Source: Rickettsiaceae bacterium
Lineage (GTDB): Bacteria > Pseudomonadota > Alphaproteobacteria > Rickettsiales > Rickettsiaceae
Direction of reading: 5' to 3'
Assembly: GCA_021741285.1 (NCBI GenBank)
Contig: JAIOYD010000119.1
Location: 1-5,595 of the forward strand
Length of the DNA: 5,595 nucleotides
Part shown: in pieces, positions 1-5,595 of the stretch
How positions within the stretch are numbered: the first letter of the stretch is position 1
Layout: each line of letters opens with the position of its first letter
Position numbers and translations under genes: made by a program
Notes under the pieces: model-generated
Database searches by the model: none
The model's input: the letters and a program-made list of their open reading frames with translations, nothing else
Told to the model about the DNA's origin: nothing

Positions 1-18
1 AATATTTTCTATAGGCAT
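1..18 (-). CDS. Possible 5' end of an unidentified gene running off the left edge
   Basis: An ATG at 18-16 on the minus strand opens a frame of only six codons (M-P-I-E-N-I) before the window ends, so the product cannot be recognised. Support is positional. It lies about 30 bases downstream of a perfect extended -10 box on the same strand, and a GGA triplet sits nine bases upstream of the ATG as a possible weak ribosome binding site. A second ATG at 33-31 is in a different frame and reaches a stop after seven codons, so it is less likely. This could equally be non-coding leader. Confidence 0.25.
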
Positions 19-24
19 AATTTA

Positions 25-71
25 AAATCCATAAGCTTTATACGCTAATTATACCATTTTCTTATGGATTT
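25..71. repeat. 11-bp perfect inverted repeat around a minus-strand promoter
   Basis: AAATCCATAAG at 25-35 is the exact reverse complement of CTTATGGATTT at 61-71, with 25 bases between. The arms flank the TATAAT box at 48-53. One arm lies in the -35/-10 spacer and the other falls in the expected 5' leader just before the possible start codon at 18. An operator, or a leader hairpin masking the ribosome binding site, would both fit. A factor-independent terminator is less likely because the stem is AT-rich, the loop is long and no clear T run follows. Confidence 0.6.
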
Positions 72-76
72 CCTAA
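46..76 (-). promoter_or_regulatory. Extended -10 promoter reading leftwards
   Basis: On the minus strand the sequence TGGTATAAT (56-48) is a perfect TATAAT box with the TG of an extended -10 element. Seventeen bases upstream is TTAGGA (76-71), which matches only three of the six bases of the TTGACA consensus; an extended -10 often tolerates a weak -35. Transcription would start near position 41 and run off the left edge. Its placement just after the recG terminator candidate fits a transcription-unit boundary. TATAAT-like strings are common in AT-rich DNA, so this remains a prediction. Confidence 0.45.
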
Positions 77-90
77 GTAGTTTATATAGT

Positions 91-145
91 AAAATCCCTT
101 GCTAATTCAGCTAAAGAGACTTCTGACGAAGAGACTATAAAGGGA
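91..145 (-). terminator. Terminator-like stem downstream of recG
   Basis: On the minus strand TCCCTT (145-140) can pair with AAGGGA (100-95), which is followed directly by TTTT (94-91). The 39-base interval contains a small inner hairpin, CTTC-GTCA-GAAG. The stem starts 11 bases after the recG stop codon and precedes a promoter on the same strand, which fits the end of the gltX-holB-recG unit. The stem is short, the loop is long and the T run is only four bases, so the call is tentative. Confidence 0.3.
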
Positions 146-156
146 CTATTATTTCA

Positions 157-2235
157 TTACCCACTTTTTGCTAGATCTTCCCTGTATCTTGCAAAAAGTT
201 TTGTTTGAAACTCTGTAAATTCAGAAAAATTACTTACTTGAGCCAATTTGTTTGCTTGTAGCAAAATATTTAAATCACGCCCTAAATCAGCAAAGAAGAA
301 CTCTGGTTCTCCACTTTGCTTAGTGCCAAGAATTTCTCCTCCACCACGAAGAATAAGATCCTGTTCAGCAATATAAAACCCATCATTGCTTTGCCGCATT
401 ATTTCTAATCTGTTTCTCGCATTAACTGAAAACCTTTTGGGCTCATACATAAGAATACAGTACGATTGCAACTCCCCACGCCCCACTCTACCCCTTAATT
501 GATGTAGCTGTGCAAGGCCAAATTTTTCAGCATTTTCAACGATAATTAGTGTCGCATCAGGCACATCAATACCAACTTCAATGACAGTCGTTGCTACTAA
601 AATTTTGAATTCCCCATTCTTAAAGTTTTGCATTACAAATTCTTTATCTGTAGCCTTCATTTTGCCATGAATAATTGCAACCTGCCCTGGATAAATTTTA
701 TCAAGCTCTAGAGCGCACTTGGTAACATCGGCATATGTAAAATTATCTTCATGCTCAAGGGTTTTATCTTTCTGATCAATAAGGGGACAAACCCAATATA
801 TTTTTTGCCCTTGATCAATTATTTTTTGTAACGACAATGAAATTTGATTCCACCTATTATTGGACGTTATGGTCGTAACTATAGCCAAGCGGTTTTTTGG
901 TTTATCTTTTACTTGAGAAACACTCATATCACCAAACATTGTCAAAGTTAAACTACGAGGAATAGGAGTGGCTGTCATAACTAATACATCTGGATGGGTT
1001 GCCTTAGCAATAAGTTCAAGACGTTGTTGCACACCGAATCTATGCTGTTCATCAATGATTACATAACCCAGGTCCTTAAATGCCACTGATTCTTGAAATA
1101 GAGCATGAGTACCAATCAAAATGTTAGTTATTCCGTTCTTTAAATTTTCTTTTATAAATCTTCTTGCTTTAATCGTCGTTTTTCCTGTGAGCAGTTCAAC
1201 AGTGATACCAGTCCCAGTCAAAGCCTTAGTAAAAAACTGATGATGCTGCAAACTAAGCAAATCTGTAGGCACCATGAGTACAGCTTGCGTGCCTGAGCTC
1301 ACAGCATTTAGCATTGTGAGAAGAGCTACAATTGTTTTACCCGAGCCAACATCTCCTTGCAATAGCCTCATCATCTGAATATTCGAGGATTGATCCGCCT
1401 CAATCTGTTTGACTGCTTCTTGTTGATATTTTGTTAGCTCGAAGCCTAAATTATTCAAGACCTTATTCTTAAGCTCTTTTGCAATATTAAAACTTCTGCC
1501 AAGGACCTCTTGCTCCTTTTTTTTTAATTTAGCTAATGTTATTTGATTGGCAAATAGTTCCTTTTTAGTGAGTTTAGAAATAACAGACTCCATAGTTTGC
1601 TCTATTAACAAGGGAATCGGGGCATGATCAACTAGATGTAATTGTTTTATTTCATTAATCAGAGAGGTAATATAATGTGAACATTCTTGTGGAATTTTAC
1701 CAAATGAATTTCTAGCAGCGATCGCTACTTCAAGCGATTTTATAGCAGTCAATATGTAATCATATAATTGCTTATTAATTAAGCCATAGGTTAAATGATA
1801 AATCGGCTCCACTGGCACAGATAAAGACTTTTTAAAAATAAATTCAGGGTGGGTAAGTTGAAATCCACCATCAAAATATTGCACCTTGCCTTGAACAGTA
1901 TACTTTCCTCCAACTTTCAATTTACTGAATATAAACGTCGGGATTTTATTAAAAAAAACTAGAGTTAGACCCCCCGTATCATTCCCTACATATATTTTTG
2001 TTGGAGCGCAACCCGATCTTGATTGTGAAATCTCAATAATACTAACTTCTGCTTGAATCAGCAGATTATCTCGCAAACCCGACAAATTAGATGATGTATC
2101 ACTTATATTATAGGAATATGGTTTATAAAAAACTAAATCACGTACATTTAAAATGCCTAGTCTTTTTAAAGCTTTTTCAGCAGTTTCTTTAATAGAAATA
2201 ATCGATTTTACAGGCTGAAAAAAAACATCATACAT
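157..2235 (-). CDS. recG: ATP-dependent DNA helicase RecG
   Basis: RecG is a monomeric superfamily 2 double-strand DNA translocase that reverses stalled replication forks and branch-migrates Holliday junctions and D-/R-loops. The protein has 692 residues, essentially the E. coli length (693), so it looks intact. Residues 1-50 form the N-terminal helical region (LVFYKPYSY near 34-42), followed by the OB-fold wedge domain at about 55-150. Helicase motifs are all present: Walker A GDVGSGKT at 294-301, DEQH box at 395-398, MTATPIPRS from 420, and motif V/VI ATTVIEVGID followed by QLRGRVGRG at 579-587. The C-terminus carries the RecG-type GGGEILGTKQSG segment. The ATG lies five bases after the holB stop; GAAG nine bases upstream is a weak ribosome binding site, suggesting translational coupling. 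It is probably the last gene of the cassette. The sense strand has an A9 run (1525-1517) and a T8 run (1958-1951) inside the frame, but the frame is unbroken. Confidence 0.97.
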   Translation of the reverse strand: MYDVFFQPVKSIISIKETAEKALKRLGILNVRDLVFYKPYSYNISDTSSNLSGLRDNLLIQAEVSIIEISQSRSGCAPTKIYVGNDTGGLTLVFFNKIPTFIFSKLKVGGKYTVQGKVQYFDGGFQLTHPEFIFKKSLSVPVEPIYHLTYGLINKQLYDYILTAIKSLEVAIAARNSFGKIPQECSHYITSLINEIKQLHLVDHAPIPLLIEQTMESVISKLTKKELFANQITLAKLKKKEQEVLGRSFNIAKELKNKVLNNLGFELTKYQQEAVKQIEADQSSNIQMMRLLQGDVGSGKTIVALLTMLNAVSSGTQAVLMVPTDLLSLQHHQFFTKALTGTGITVELLTGKTTIKARRFIKENLKNGITNILIGTHALFQESVAFKDLGYVIIDEQHRFGVQQRLELIAKATHPDVLVMTATPIPRSLTLTMFGDMSVSQVKDKPKNRLAIVTTITSNNRWNQISLSLQKIIDQGQKIYWVCPLIDQKDKTLEHEDNFTYADVTKCALELDKIYPGQVAIIHGKMKATDKEFVMQNFKNGEFKILVATTVIEVGIDVPDATLIIVENAEKFGLAQLHQLRGRVGRGELQSYCILMYEPKRFSVNARNRLEIMRQSNDGFYIAEQDLILRGGGEILGTKQSGEPEFFFADLGRDLNILLQANKLAQVSNFSEFTEFQTKLFARYREDLAKSG

Positions 2236-2240
2236 TCAAT

Positions 2241-3026
2241 CTAGCTTCGGAATTTATCAATTAATAAAAGAGAACTTGAACGCAAATCTAGATCAAAAAG
2301 ATTTGTATCATCAATAATTTTCTTAATTTTATCATATTTTATTTGCAGATAATATTGTGATTTTGATTTAAATTGATCAAAAATAGCTAGCTCTAACTCT
2401 GTTAAATCAATATCTAATCCAGCAGTTTTTTTACAAAATTTTGCAATTAATTCTTCCATAGAAACAGAAAATTGTCCCCATAAATCACGATCTTTATAAG
2501 CAAATTCTGCTATAAACTCTAATTTCTCAACTATATGGGTTTTTTTACTTAGGGGTTTTAAAAACCTAGCATCAGTCTCTTTGCGTGAAGATGTAATATA
2601 GTGATAGTTTATCTTTACGCATCTTGAACGTATTGTCGGTATAACACTAGCAGCATTATTCGTGATTAGAAAAATATAAGTATTAGACGGAGTATCTTCT
2701 AGAATTTTCAAACAAGAATTTGCTGCATTTATATTCATTTGATCGGCAGCATAAATTACAGCTATTTTCTTACCTGTGATAACAGATGTTTTATATAAAA
2801 ATTTCTGCATTGATCTAATCTGATCTACTGAAATATTTTTCGTTTTATTATCAAGCTTTTGAATGCAAATATAGTCAGGATGGTTTTCTATATTACTGTT
2901 TAAAAGCTTACTACTAATAAATTCATTTAGCTCAAGTAAGCCATTCTCTATGCTATCGGTATTGATCAAATAACAATTATTTAGTCGACCGATACTATAA
3001 TGATTTTCTAAATACTGTTTTATCAC
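2241..3026 (-). CDS. holB: DNA polymerase III delta' subunit (clamp loader), short form
   Basis: HolB (delta') is the stator of the clamp-loader complex that opens the beta sliding clamp and places it on primed DNA. Family signs are HPDY at 49-52, ISVDQIR at 65-71, the GKKIAVIYAADQMN strand and loop at 85-98, AANSCLKILEDTP at 101-113, and the SRC motif at 134-136 in IPTIRSRC, which supplies the arginine finger in clamp loaders. The protein has 261 residues against 334 in E. coli. The usual P-loop position (about 21-30) reads INTDSIENGL with no GxxGxGK, and the zinc-binding cysteine cluster is absent. ATP binding is dispensable in E. coli delta', so function may be retained. The C-terminal part (about 150-261) is divergent but ends in a DLDLRSSSLLLIDKF helix typical of the collar domain. 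The start is GTG, overlapping the gltX stop as GTGA; the next methionine is at residue 73, so no better start exists. Translation is probably coupled to gltX. Confidence 0.9.
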   Translation of the reverse strand: MIKQYLENHYSIGRLNNCYLINTDSIENGLLELNEFISSKLLNSNIENHPDYICIQKLDNKTKNISVDQIRSMQKFLYKTSVITGKKIAVIYAADQMNINAANSCLKILEDTPSNTYIFLITNNAASVIPTIRSRCVKINYHYITSSRKETDARFLKPLSKKTHIVEKLEFIAEFAYKDRDLWGQFSVSMEELIAKFCKKTAGLDIDLTELELAIFDQFKSKSQYYLQIKYDKIKKIIDDTNLFDLDLRSSSLLLIDKFRS

Positions 3027-4402
3027 GTCTTAAGCCGATTTATGCTATTATCTTTGCCTATTATTTCCATAATCTCAAACACACTTGGAGAAGCAGTCCT
3101 ACCAGTAATAAATGCCCTGACATATTTCATAAGATCACCAAATTTTACTTGAGTTTCTTGTGATACTTCTTTCAAGGCAATTTGTATATTGTCTCTATTA
3201 AATTCCATAATATTATTAATTGCGCTCACCACTTTGTCGACAATATTAGCATCACACTCATCCTTTAAAGATTTTGCTTCTTCTGTGCATTTAACCTCAT
3301 TATCTACTATGAAGATACTAGATAAATCCACTAAATCTTTGATTAATTCAGCCCTTGGTTTCATTGCTTCTAGACCTAGGGTAATATTATTCTTAGATTG
3401 CTCACTTAAATTCTGATCTAACTTCTCAAAAATAAGCTTAGCGAGATCAGCTTCCTTCATAGACCTAAGGTAATGAGCATTCATATGATTCATTTTGGCA
3501 AAATCAAGCCTCGCTGGTGATTTACCCATACCCTCGATACTAAACCATTCGACCGCTTGCTGACGCGATATTATTTCATCATCACCATGGGACCAACCCA
3601 GCCTTAGTAAATAATTATTGAGAGCTAAAGGCAGATATCCCATATCTTTATAGCTTTCCACACCAAGAGCGCCATGACGCTTGGATAATTTTGCCCCATC
3701 TGGACCATGAATCAATGGGATATGCACCATCTTAGGTATATTCCAACCCATGGCTTCATATATTAGTTGTTGCCTTGAAGCATTGTTTAAATGATCATCT
3801 CCTCTGATTATATGAGTGATTTCCATATCATGATCATCTACCACTACAGCAAGCATATAAGTTGGTGTTCCATCAGAGCGAAGCAGTATCATATCATCTA
3901 GATGAGAATTCTGAACAATCACCTTACCTTGCAGTAAGTCATCTACAATTGTTTGCCCATCTCGAGGAGCTTTTATTCGGATTACCGGCTTAATTCCATC
4001 TGGTTTCTGATCCTGGGTTTTATCTCTCCAGGGGGAATGAAAGATAAAATGTTCTTTATCTAATAAAGCACTTTCTCGCATTGCTGCAATTTCATTCTGC
4101 GATGAAAAACAATAATAAGCCTTACCCATTTCAGCTAGCTTATACGCAACTTCCCTATGCCGATTAGCGCGCTCCGATTGATAGATAATTTCTTCGTCAT
4201 GACCAATATCAAGCCACTCAAGAGAAGTGAGAATTGCCTGTTTAGCTTCCCCGGTTGATCGTGCAGAGTCGGTATCTTCAATCCTAAGCAGAAATTTTCC
4301 ACCGTGATGTTTAGCAAATAAGTAATTAAACAAAGCTGTTCGCGCACCCCCAATATGCAAATATCCCGTAGGAGAAGGAGCAAATCTAGTTCTTACAGTC
4401 AT
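3023..4402 (-). CDS. gltX: Glutamate--tRNA ligase (class Ic, Rickettsia-like)
   Basis: GltX attaches glutamate to tRNA(Glu) in the cytoplasm. In bacteria lacking GlnRS a GltX also makes Glu-tRNA(Gln), which GatCAB then amidates. The protein has 459 residues, close to the usual 460-480. The N-terminal catalytic domain starts RFAPSPTGYLHIGG, with the HIGH-type motif HIGG at 16-19, and continues with LLRIEDTD at 38-45. DDHDMEITHIIRGDDHL is the usual mid-domain segment, and KLSKR at 238-242 is the class I signature. The C-terminal anticodon-binding part ends VRAFITGRTASPSVFEI. Only one cysteine (Cys98) remains of the four-cysteine zinc site of the E. coli enzyme, as in many relatives. I chose ATG 4402 because it places RFAPSPTG at the expected distance; a TTG at 4441 would add 13 residues with no family counterpart. 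The upstream AAGA is a weak ribosome binding site. Rickettsiales carry two gltX paralogues, and I cannot say from sequence which tRNA this one prefers. Confidence 0.96.
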   Translation of the reverse strand: MTVRTRFAPSPTGYLHIGGARTALFNYLFAKHHGGKFLLRIEDTDSARSTGEAKQAILTSLEWLDIGHDEEIIYQSERANRHREVAYKLAEMGKAYYCFSSQNEIAAMRESALLDKEHFIFHSPWRDKTQDQKPDGIKPVIRIKAPRDGQTIVDDLLQGKVIVQNSHLDDMILLRSDGTPTYMLAVVVDDHDMEITHIIRGDDHLNNASRQQLIYEAMGWNIPKMVHIPLIHGPDGAKLSKRHGALGVESYKDMGYLPLALNNYLLRLGWSHGDDEIISRQQAVEWFSIEGMGKSPARLDFAKMNHMNAHYLRSMKEADLAKLIFEKLDQNLSEQSKNNITLGLEAMKPRAELIKDLVDLSSIFIVDNEVKCTEEAKSLKDECDANIVDKVVSAINNIMEFNRDNIQIALKEVSQETQVKFGDLMKYVRAFITGRTASPSVFEIMEIIGKDNSINRLKT

Positions 4403-4447
4403 AATGTCTTGATAATTTTGATTAATATAGAACGCAAACAAATATTC

Positions 4448-4573
4448 TATAGTAAATTAAGTTGAATTAGGGATAGTTAATTTTAGAGCGAGGCTGCGCA
4501 ACCTAAAGTTTCTAGGTGAGCACAGCTGAGACTCGCTAAATTGGCTGTTCCTAATTCAACTTAAGAAACTATA
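4448..4573. mobile_element. 126-bp imperfect palindromic element (RPE- or MITE-like)
   Basis: The left arm 4448-4492 and right arm 4532-4573 are reverse complements at 35 of 42 aligned positions, with one 3-base insertion (TAG, about 4484-4486) in the left arm. Perfect blocks are TATAGT at the tip and TTAAGTTGAATTAGG at 4457-4471 against 4550-4564. The pairing continues inwards: 4493-4499 with 4520-4526 (six of seven), and 4501-4505 with 4513-4517, around a 7-base loop. The whole unit can therefore fold as one long hairpin. The core 4486-4537 has 29 G or C in 52, well above its surroundings. The ends read TATAGT...ACTATA, so TA target duplication of the IS630/mariner type is possible but unproven. 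No transposase is present. Size and fold resemble the palindromic repeats of Rickettsia genomes; family identity is inferred. A bidirectional terminator is another possibility, but no T run follows either side. Confidence 0.6.
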
Positions 4574-4638
4574 TGGCTATCCCGAATACACACCCCTCCC
4601 TCATGCTAACCTAAATCTTCATCCTGAATTTATTTCCA

Positions 4639-4651
4639 GCTTACAGTAAGC
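4639..4651. repeat. 13-bp palindrome GCTTACAGTAAGC
   Basis: The sequence is a perfect dyad around a central base. As RNA it could form only a five-base-pair stem with a three-base loop. It directly abuts the terminator-like hairpin at 4652-4672 downstream of ftsH. It may be part of the ftsH 3' end structure or chance. Confidence 0.3.
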
Positions 4652-4672
4652 AAAACAAGATCCATGATCCTT
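4652..4672 (-). terminator. Weak terminator candidate after ftsH
   Basis: On the minus strand AAGGATC (4672-4666) pairs with GATCTT (4662-4657) around an ATG loop, with one bulged G, and is followed by GTTTT (4656-4652). It starts 38 bases after the ftsH stop codon. Six base pairs with a bulge and a four-base T run are marginal, so partial read-through into gltX is plausible. Confidence 0.25.
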
Positions 4673-4710
4673 AGACGCTATGTGTCACCAAATGCTAGTA
4701 GCCAACCCGT

Positions 4711-5595
4711 CTAGACCCTATATTCCTTCTTTGTTCTAGCCTTTGTCTCTTTCAGAACTGTTTTTTTAGGAATAACAGATTCTTCTTCTTTTTTGTTAGC
4801 TTCTTTCTTACTACTAGCAATAGCTGGAAACTCTGGTTCCTGTTCATTATCAAGAGGAAGTCCAAGTAACAAGTTCTTTATTTGTTTACCACTAAGTGTT
4901 TCTTTCTCAATCAAAGCCTTTGCCAAAGTATGAAGCTGACCGATATGGGTTGTAAGAATATGCTTAGCAAAATTATACCCTTCATCAACAATTCTTTTTA
5001 TCTCTCTATCGATCGATTCAGAAGTTTTTTCAGATCTCGTTTTATCTCCAGATCCACCAGATGCATACATATCTTCATTACTTCTGCCATGGAATATTGG
5101 ACCCACTTCTTCACTTAGCCCCCATTCTGTAACCATCGCTTGAGCCATTCTTGTTGCCATTTTAATATCTGAGGAAGCTCCAGACGTCACTTTTTCTGAA
5201 CCAAAAATAATTTCCTCTGCAACACGTCCCGCCATAGCGACAGCTATATCTGCTTTCATCTTTTCCAAAGTCATGGAAAGTCTATCACTCTCGGGTAATC
5301 TCATAACCATCCCAAGTGCTCTACCACGAGGAATAATTGTAGCTTTATGTATTGGATCAGATGCTGAGCAATGTAAGCCCACAAGAGCGTGCCCACCTTC
5401 ATGATACGCTGTAAGTTTTTTTTCATCATCAGACATAATGAGTGATCGCCTTTCAACTCCCATCATTACTTTATCTTTTGCATCTTCCATATCTTGCATA
5501 TCCACAAGTTTTTTACCACGACGTGCAGCCATTAGAGCGGATTCATTGACTAAATTTTGCAGCTCAGCTCCTGAAAAGCCAGGAGTGCCTGTCGC
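4711..5595 (-). CDS. ftsH: ATP-dependent zinc metalloprotease FtsH, 3' part (5' end outside window)
   Basis: FtsH is a hexameric inner-membrane AAA protease that degrades misassembled membrane proteins and some short-lived cytoplasmic regulators. The window shows the last 294 residues; the N-terminal membrane segments and most of the AAA domain lie beyond the right edge. The visible part begins ATGTPGFSGAELQNLVNESAL, which is the end of the AAA module, so the ATG at 5532 is internal and not the start. The zinc site HEGGH is at visible residues 65-69, and the third ligand is Asp143 in GASSDIKMATRMA, matching the E. coli protein. TIIPRGRALG and GRVAEEIIFG are further family hallmarks. The segment after LLLGLPL is a lysine/glutamate-rich tail of about 45 residues that is probably disordered. 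The frame ends at TAG 4711-4713. The next gene on the same strand, gltX, starts 308 bases away, so the two may be transcribed separately. Confidence 0.97.
   Translation of the reverse strand, partial: ATGTPGFSGAELQNLVNESALMAARRGKKLVDMQDMEDAKDKVMMGVERRSLIMSDDEKKLTAYHEGGHALVGLHCSASDPIHKATIIPRGRALGMVMRLPESDRLSMTLEKMKADIAVAMAGRVAEEIIFGSEKVTSGASSDIKMATRMAQAMVTEWGLSEEVGPIFHGRSNEDMYASGGSGDKTRSEKTSESIDREIKRIVDEGYNFAKHILTTHIGQLHTLAKALIEKETLSGKQIKNLLLGLPLDNEQEPEFPAIASSKKEANKKEEESVIPKKTVLKETKARTKKEYRV

Larger units (their letters stand above)
4403..4710. other. 308-bp intergenic region between ftsH and gltX
   Basis: No coding sequence, tRNA or other known RNA is recognisable. The gltX-proximal part (4403-4447) is a plain AT-rich leader with a TATATT string at 4429-4424 but no matching -35 box at normal spacing. 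The middle is the 126-bp palindromic element. The ftsH-proximal part (4574-4710) is less AT-rich than the leader and holds small hairpins at 4652-4672 and 4639-4651. On the minus strand a short imperfect stem CTGGA/TTCAG occurs at about 4622-4638. It looks like decayed repeat or gene remnant, but I cannot identify its source. Confidence 0.7.

Noticed and set aside
3189..3416. 75-codon open frame on the plus strand
   Set aside because: It lies wholly inside gltX on the opposite strand, has no family features, and is a shadow of a well-supported gene.
4135..4383. 82-codon open frame on the minus strand
   Set aside because: It is an alternative frame within the N-terminal catalytic region of gltX, where the correct frame carries the class I motifs.
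4574..4605. G-rich minus-strand stretch (GAGGGAGGGGTGTG) as a G-quadruplex
   Set aside because: Only three runs of three or more G can be found, too few for a standard four-run quadruplex.
4403..4710. tRNA or small RNA gene in the ftsH-gltX gap
   Set aside because: No cloverleaf, T-arm consensus or CCA-proximal acceptor stem can be drawn; the strong dyad there is a single long hairpin.
4882..5118. 78-codon open frame on the plus strand
   Set aside because: It is antisense to the conserved C-terminal half of ftsH, and its composition is what antisense AT-rich coding DNA gives.
5532..5595. ATG at 5532 as the start of a short protease gene
   Set aside because: The frame stays open to the window edge and the upstream 21 codons encode the conserved ATGTPGFSGAEL segment of FtsH, so the gene is simply cut by the window.
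1..5595. CRISPR array, defence island or novel multi-gene system
   Set aside because: There are no regularly spaced repeats, and all complete genes are recognised housekeeping genes with intact motifs.

Overview
The window is an AT-rich (roughly one-third GC by eye) bacterial chromosome segment with all recognisable genes on the minus strand. Protein sequence points to an alphaproteobacterium of the order Rickettsiales, probably Rickettsiaceae or a close relative. The glutamyl-tRNA synthetase reads very like the Rickettsia GltX I remember, the delta' subunit is short and degenerate, and homopolymeric A/T runs are common inside genes. This assignment comes from recall of families, not from a search.

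Layout in the direction of transcription (right to left): (1) 5595-4711, the 3' half of ftsH, cut by the window edge, encoding the C-terminal end of the AAA module, the zinc protease domain and a charged tail. (2) 4710-4403, a 308-bp gene-free stretch holding a 126-bp imperfect palindrome (4448-4573) that resembles a Rickettsia palindromic element or a MITE, plus small hairpins after ftsH. (3) 4402-3023 gltX, 3026-2241 holB and 2235-157 recG. These form a tight cassette: gltX and holB overlap by four bases (GTGA), and holB and recG are five bases apart. (4) 156-1, a transcription-unit boundary with a terminator-like stem after recG, then a perfect extended -10 box on the minus strand inside an 11-bp inverted repeat, and possibly the first codons of another gene running off the left edge.

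The genes are housekeeping. FtsH does membrane-protein quality control, GltX charges tRNA with glutamate, HolB is part of the polymerase III clamp loader, and RecG remodels stalled replication forks. holB and recG share a replication/repair theme; gltX is probably the leading gene of the cassette. I found no defence system, CRISPR array, RNA gene or intact insertion sequence. The most noteworthy item is the palindromic element in the gltX leader; the rest is ordinary reduced-genome chromosome.
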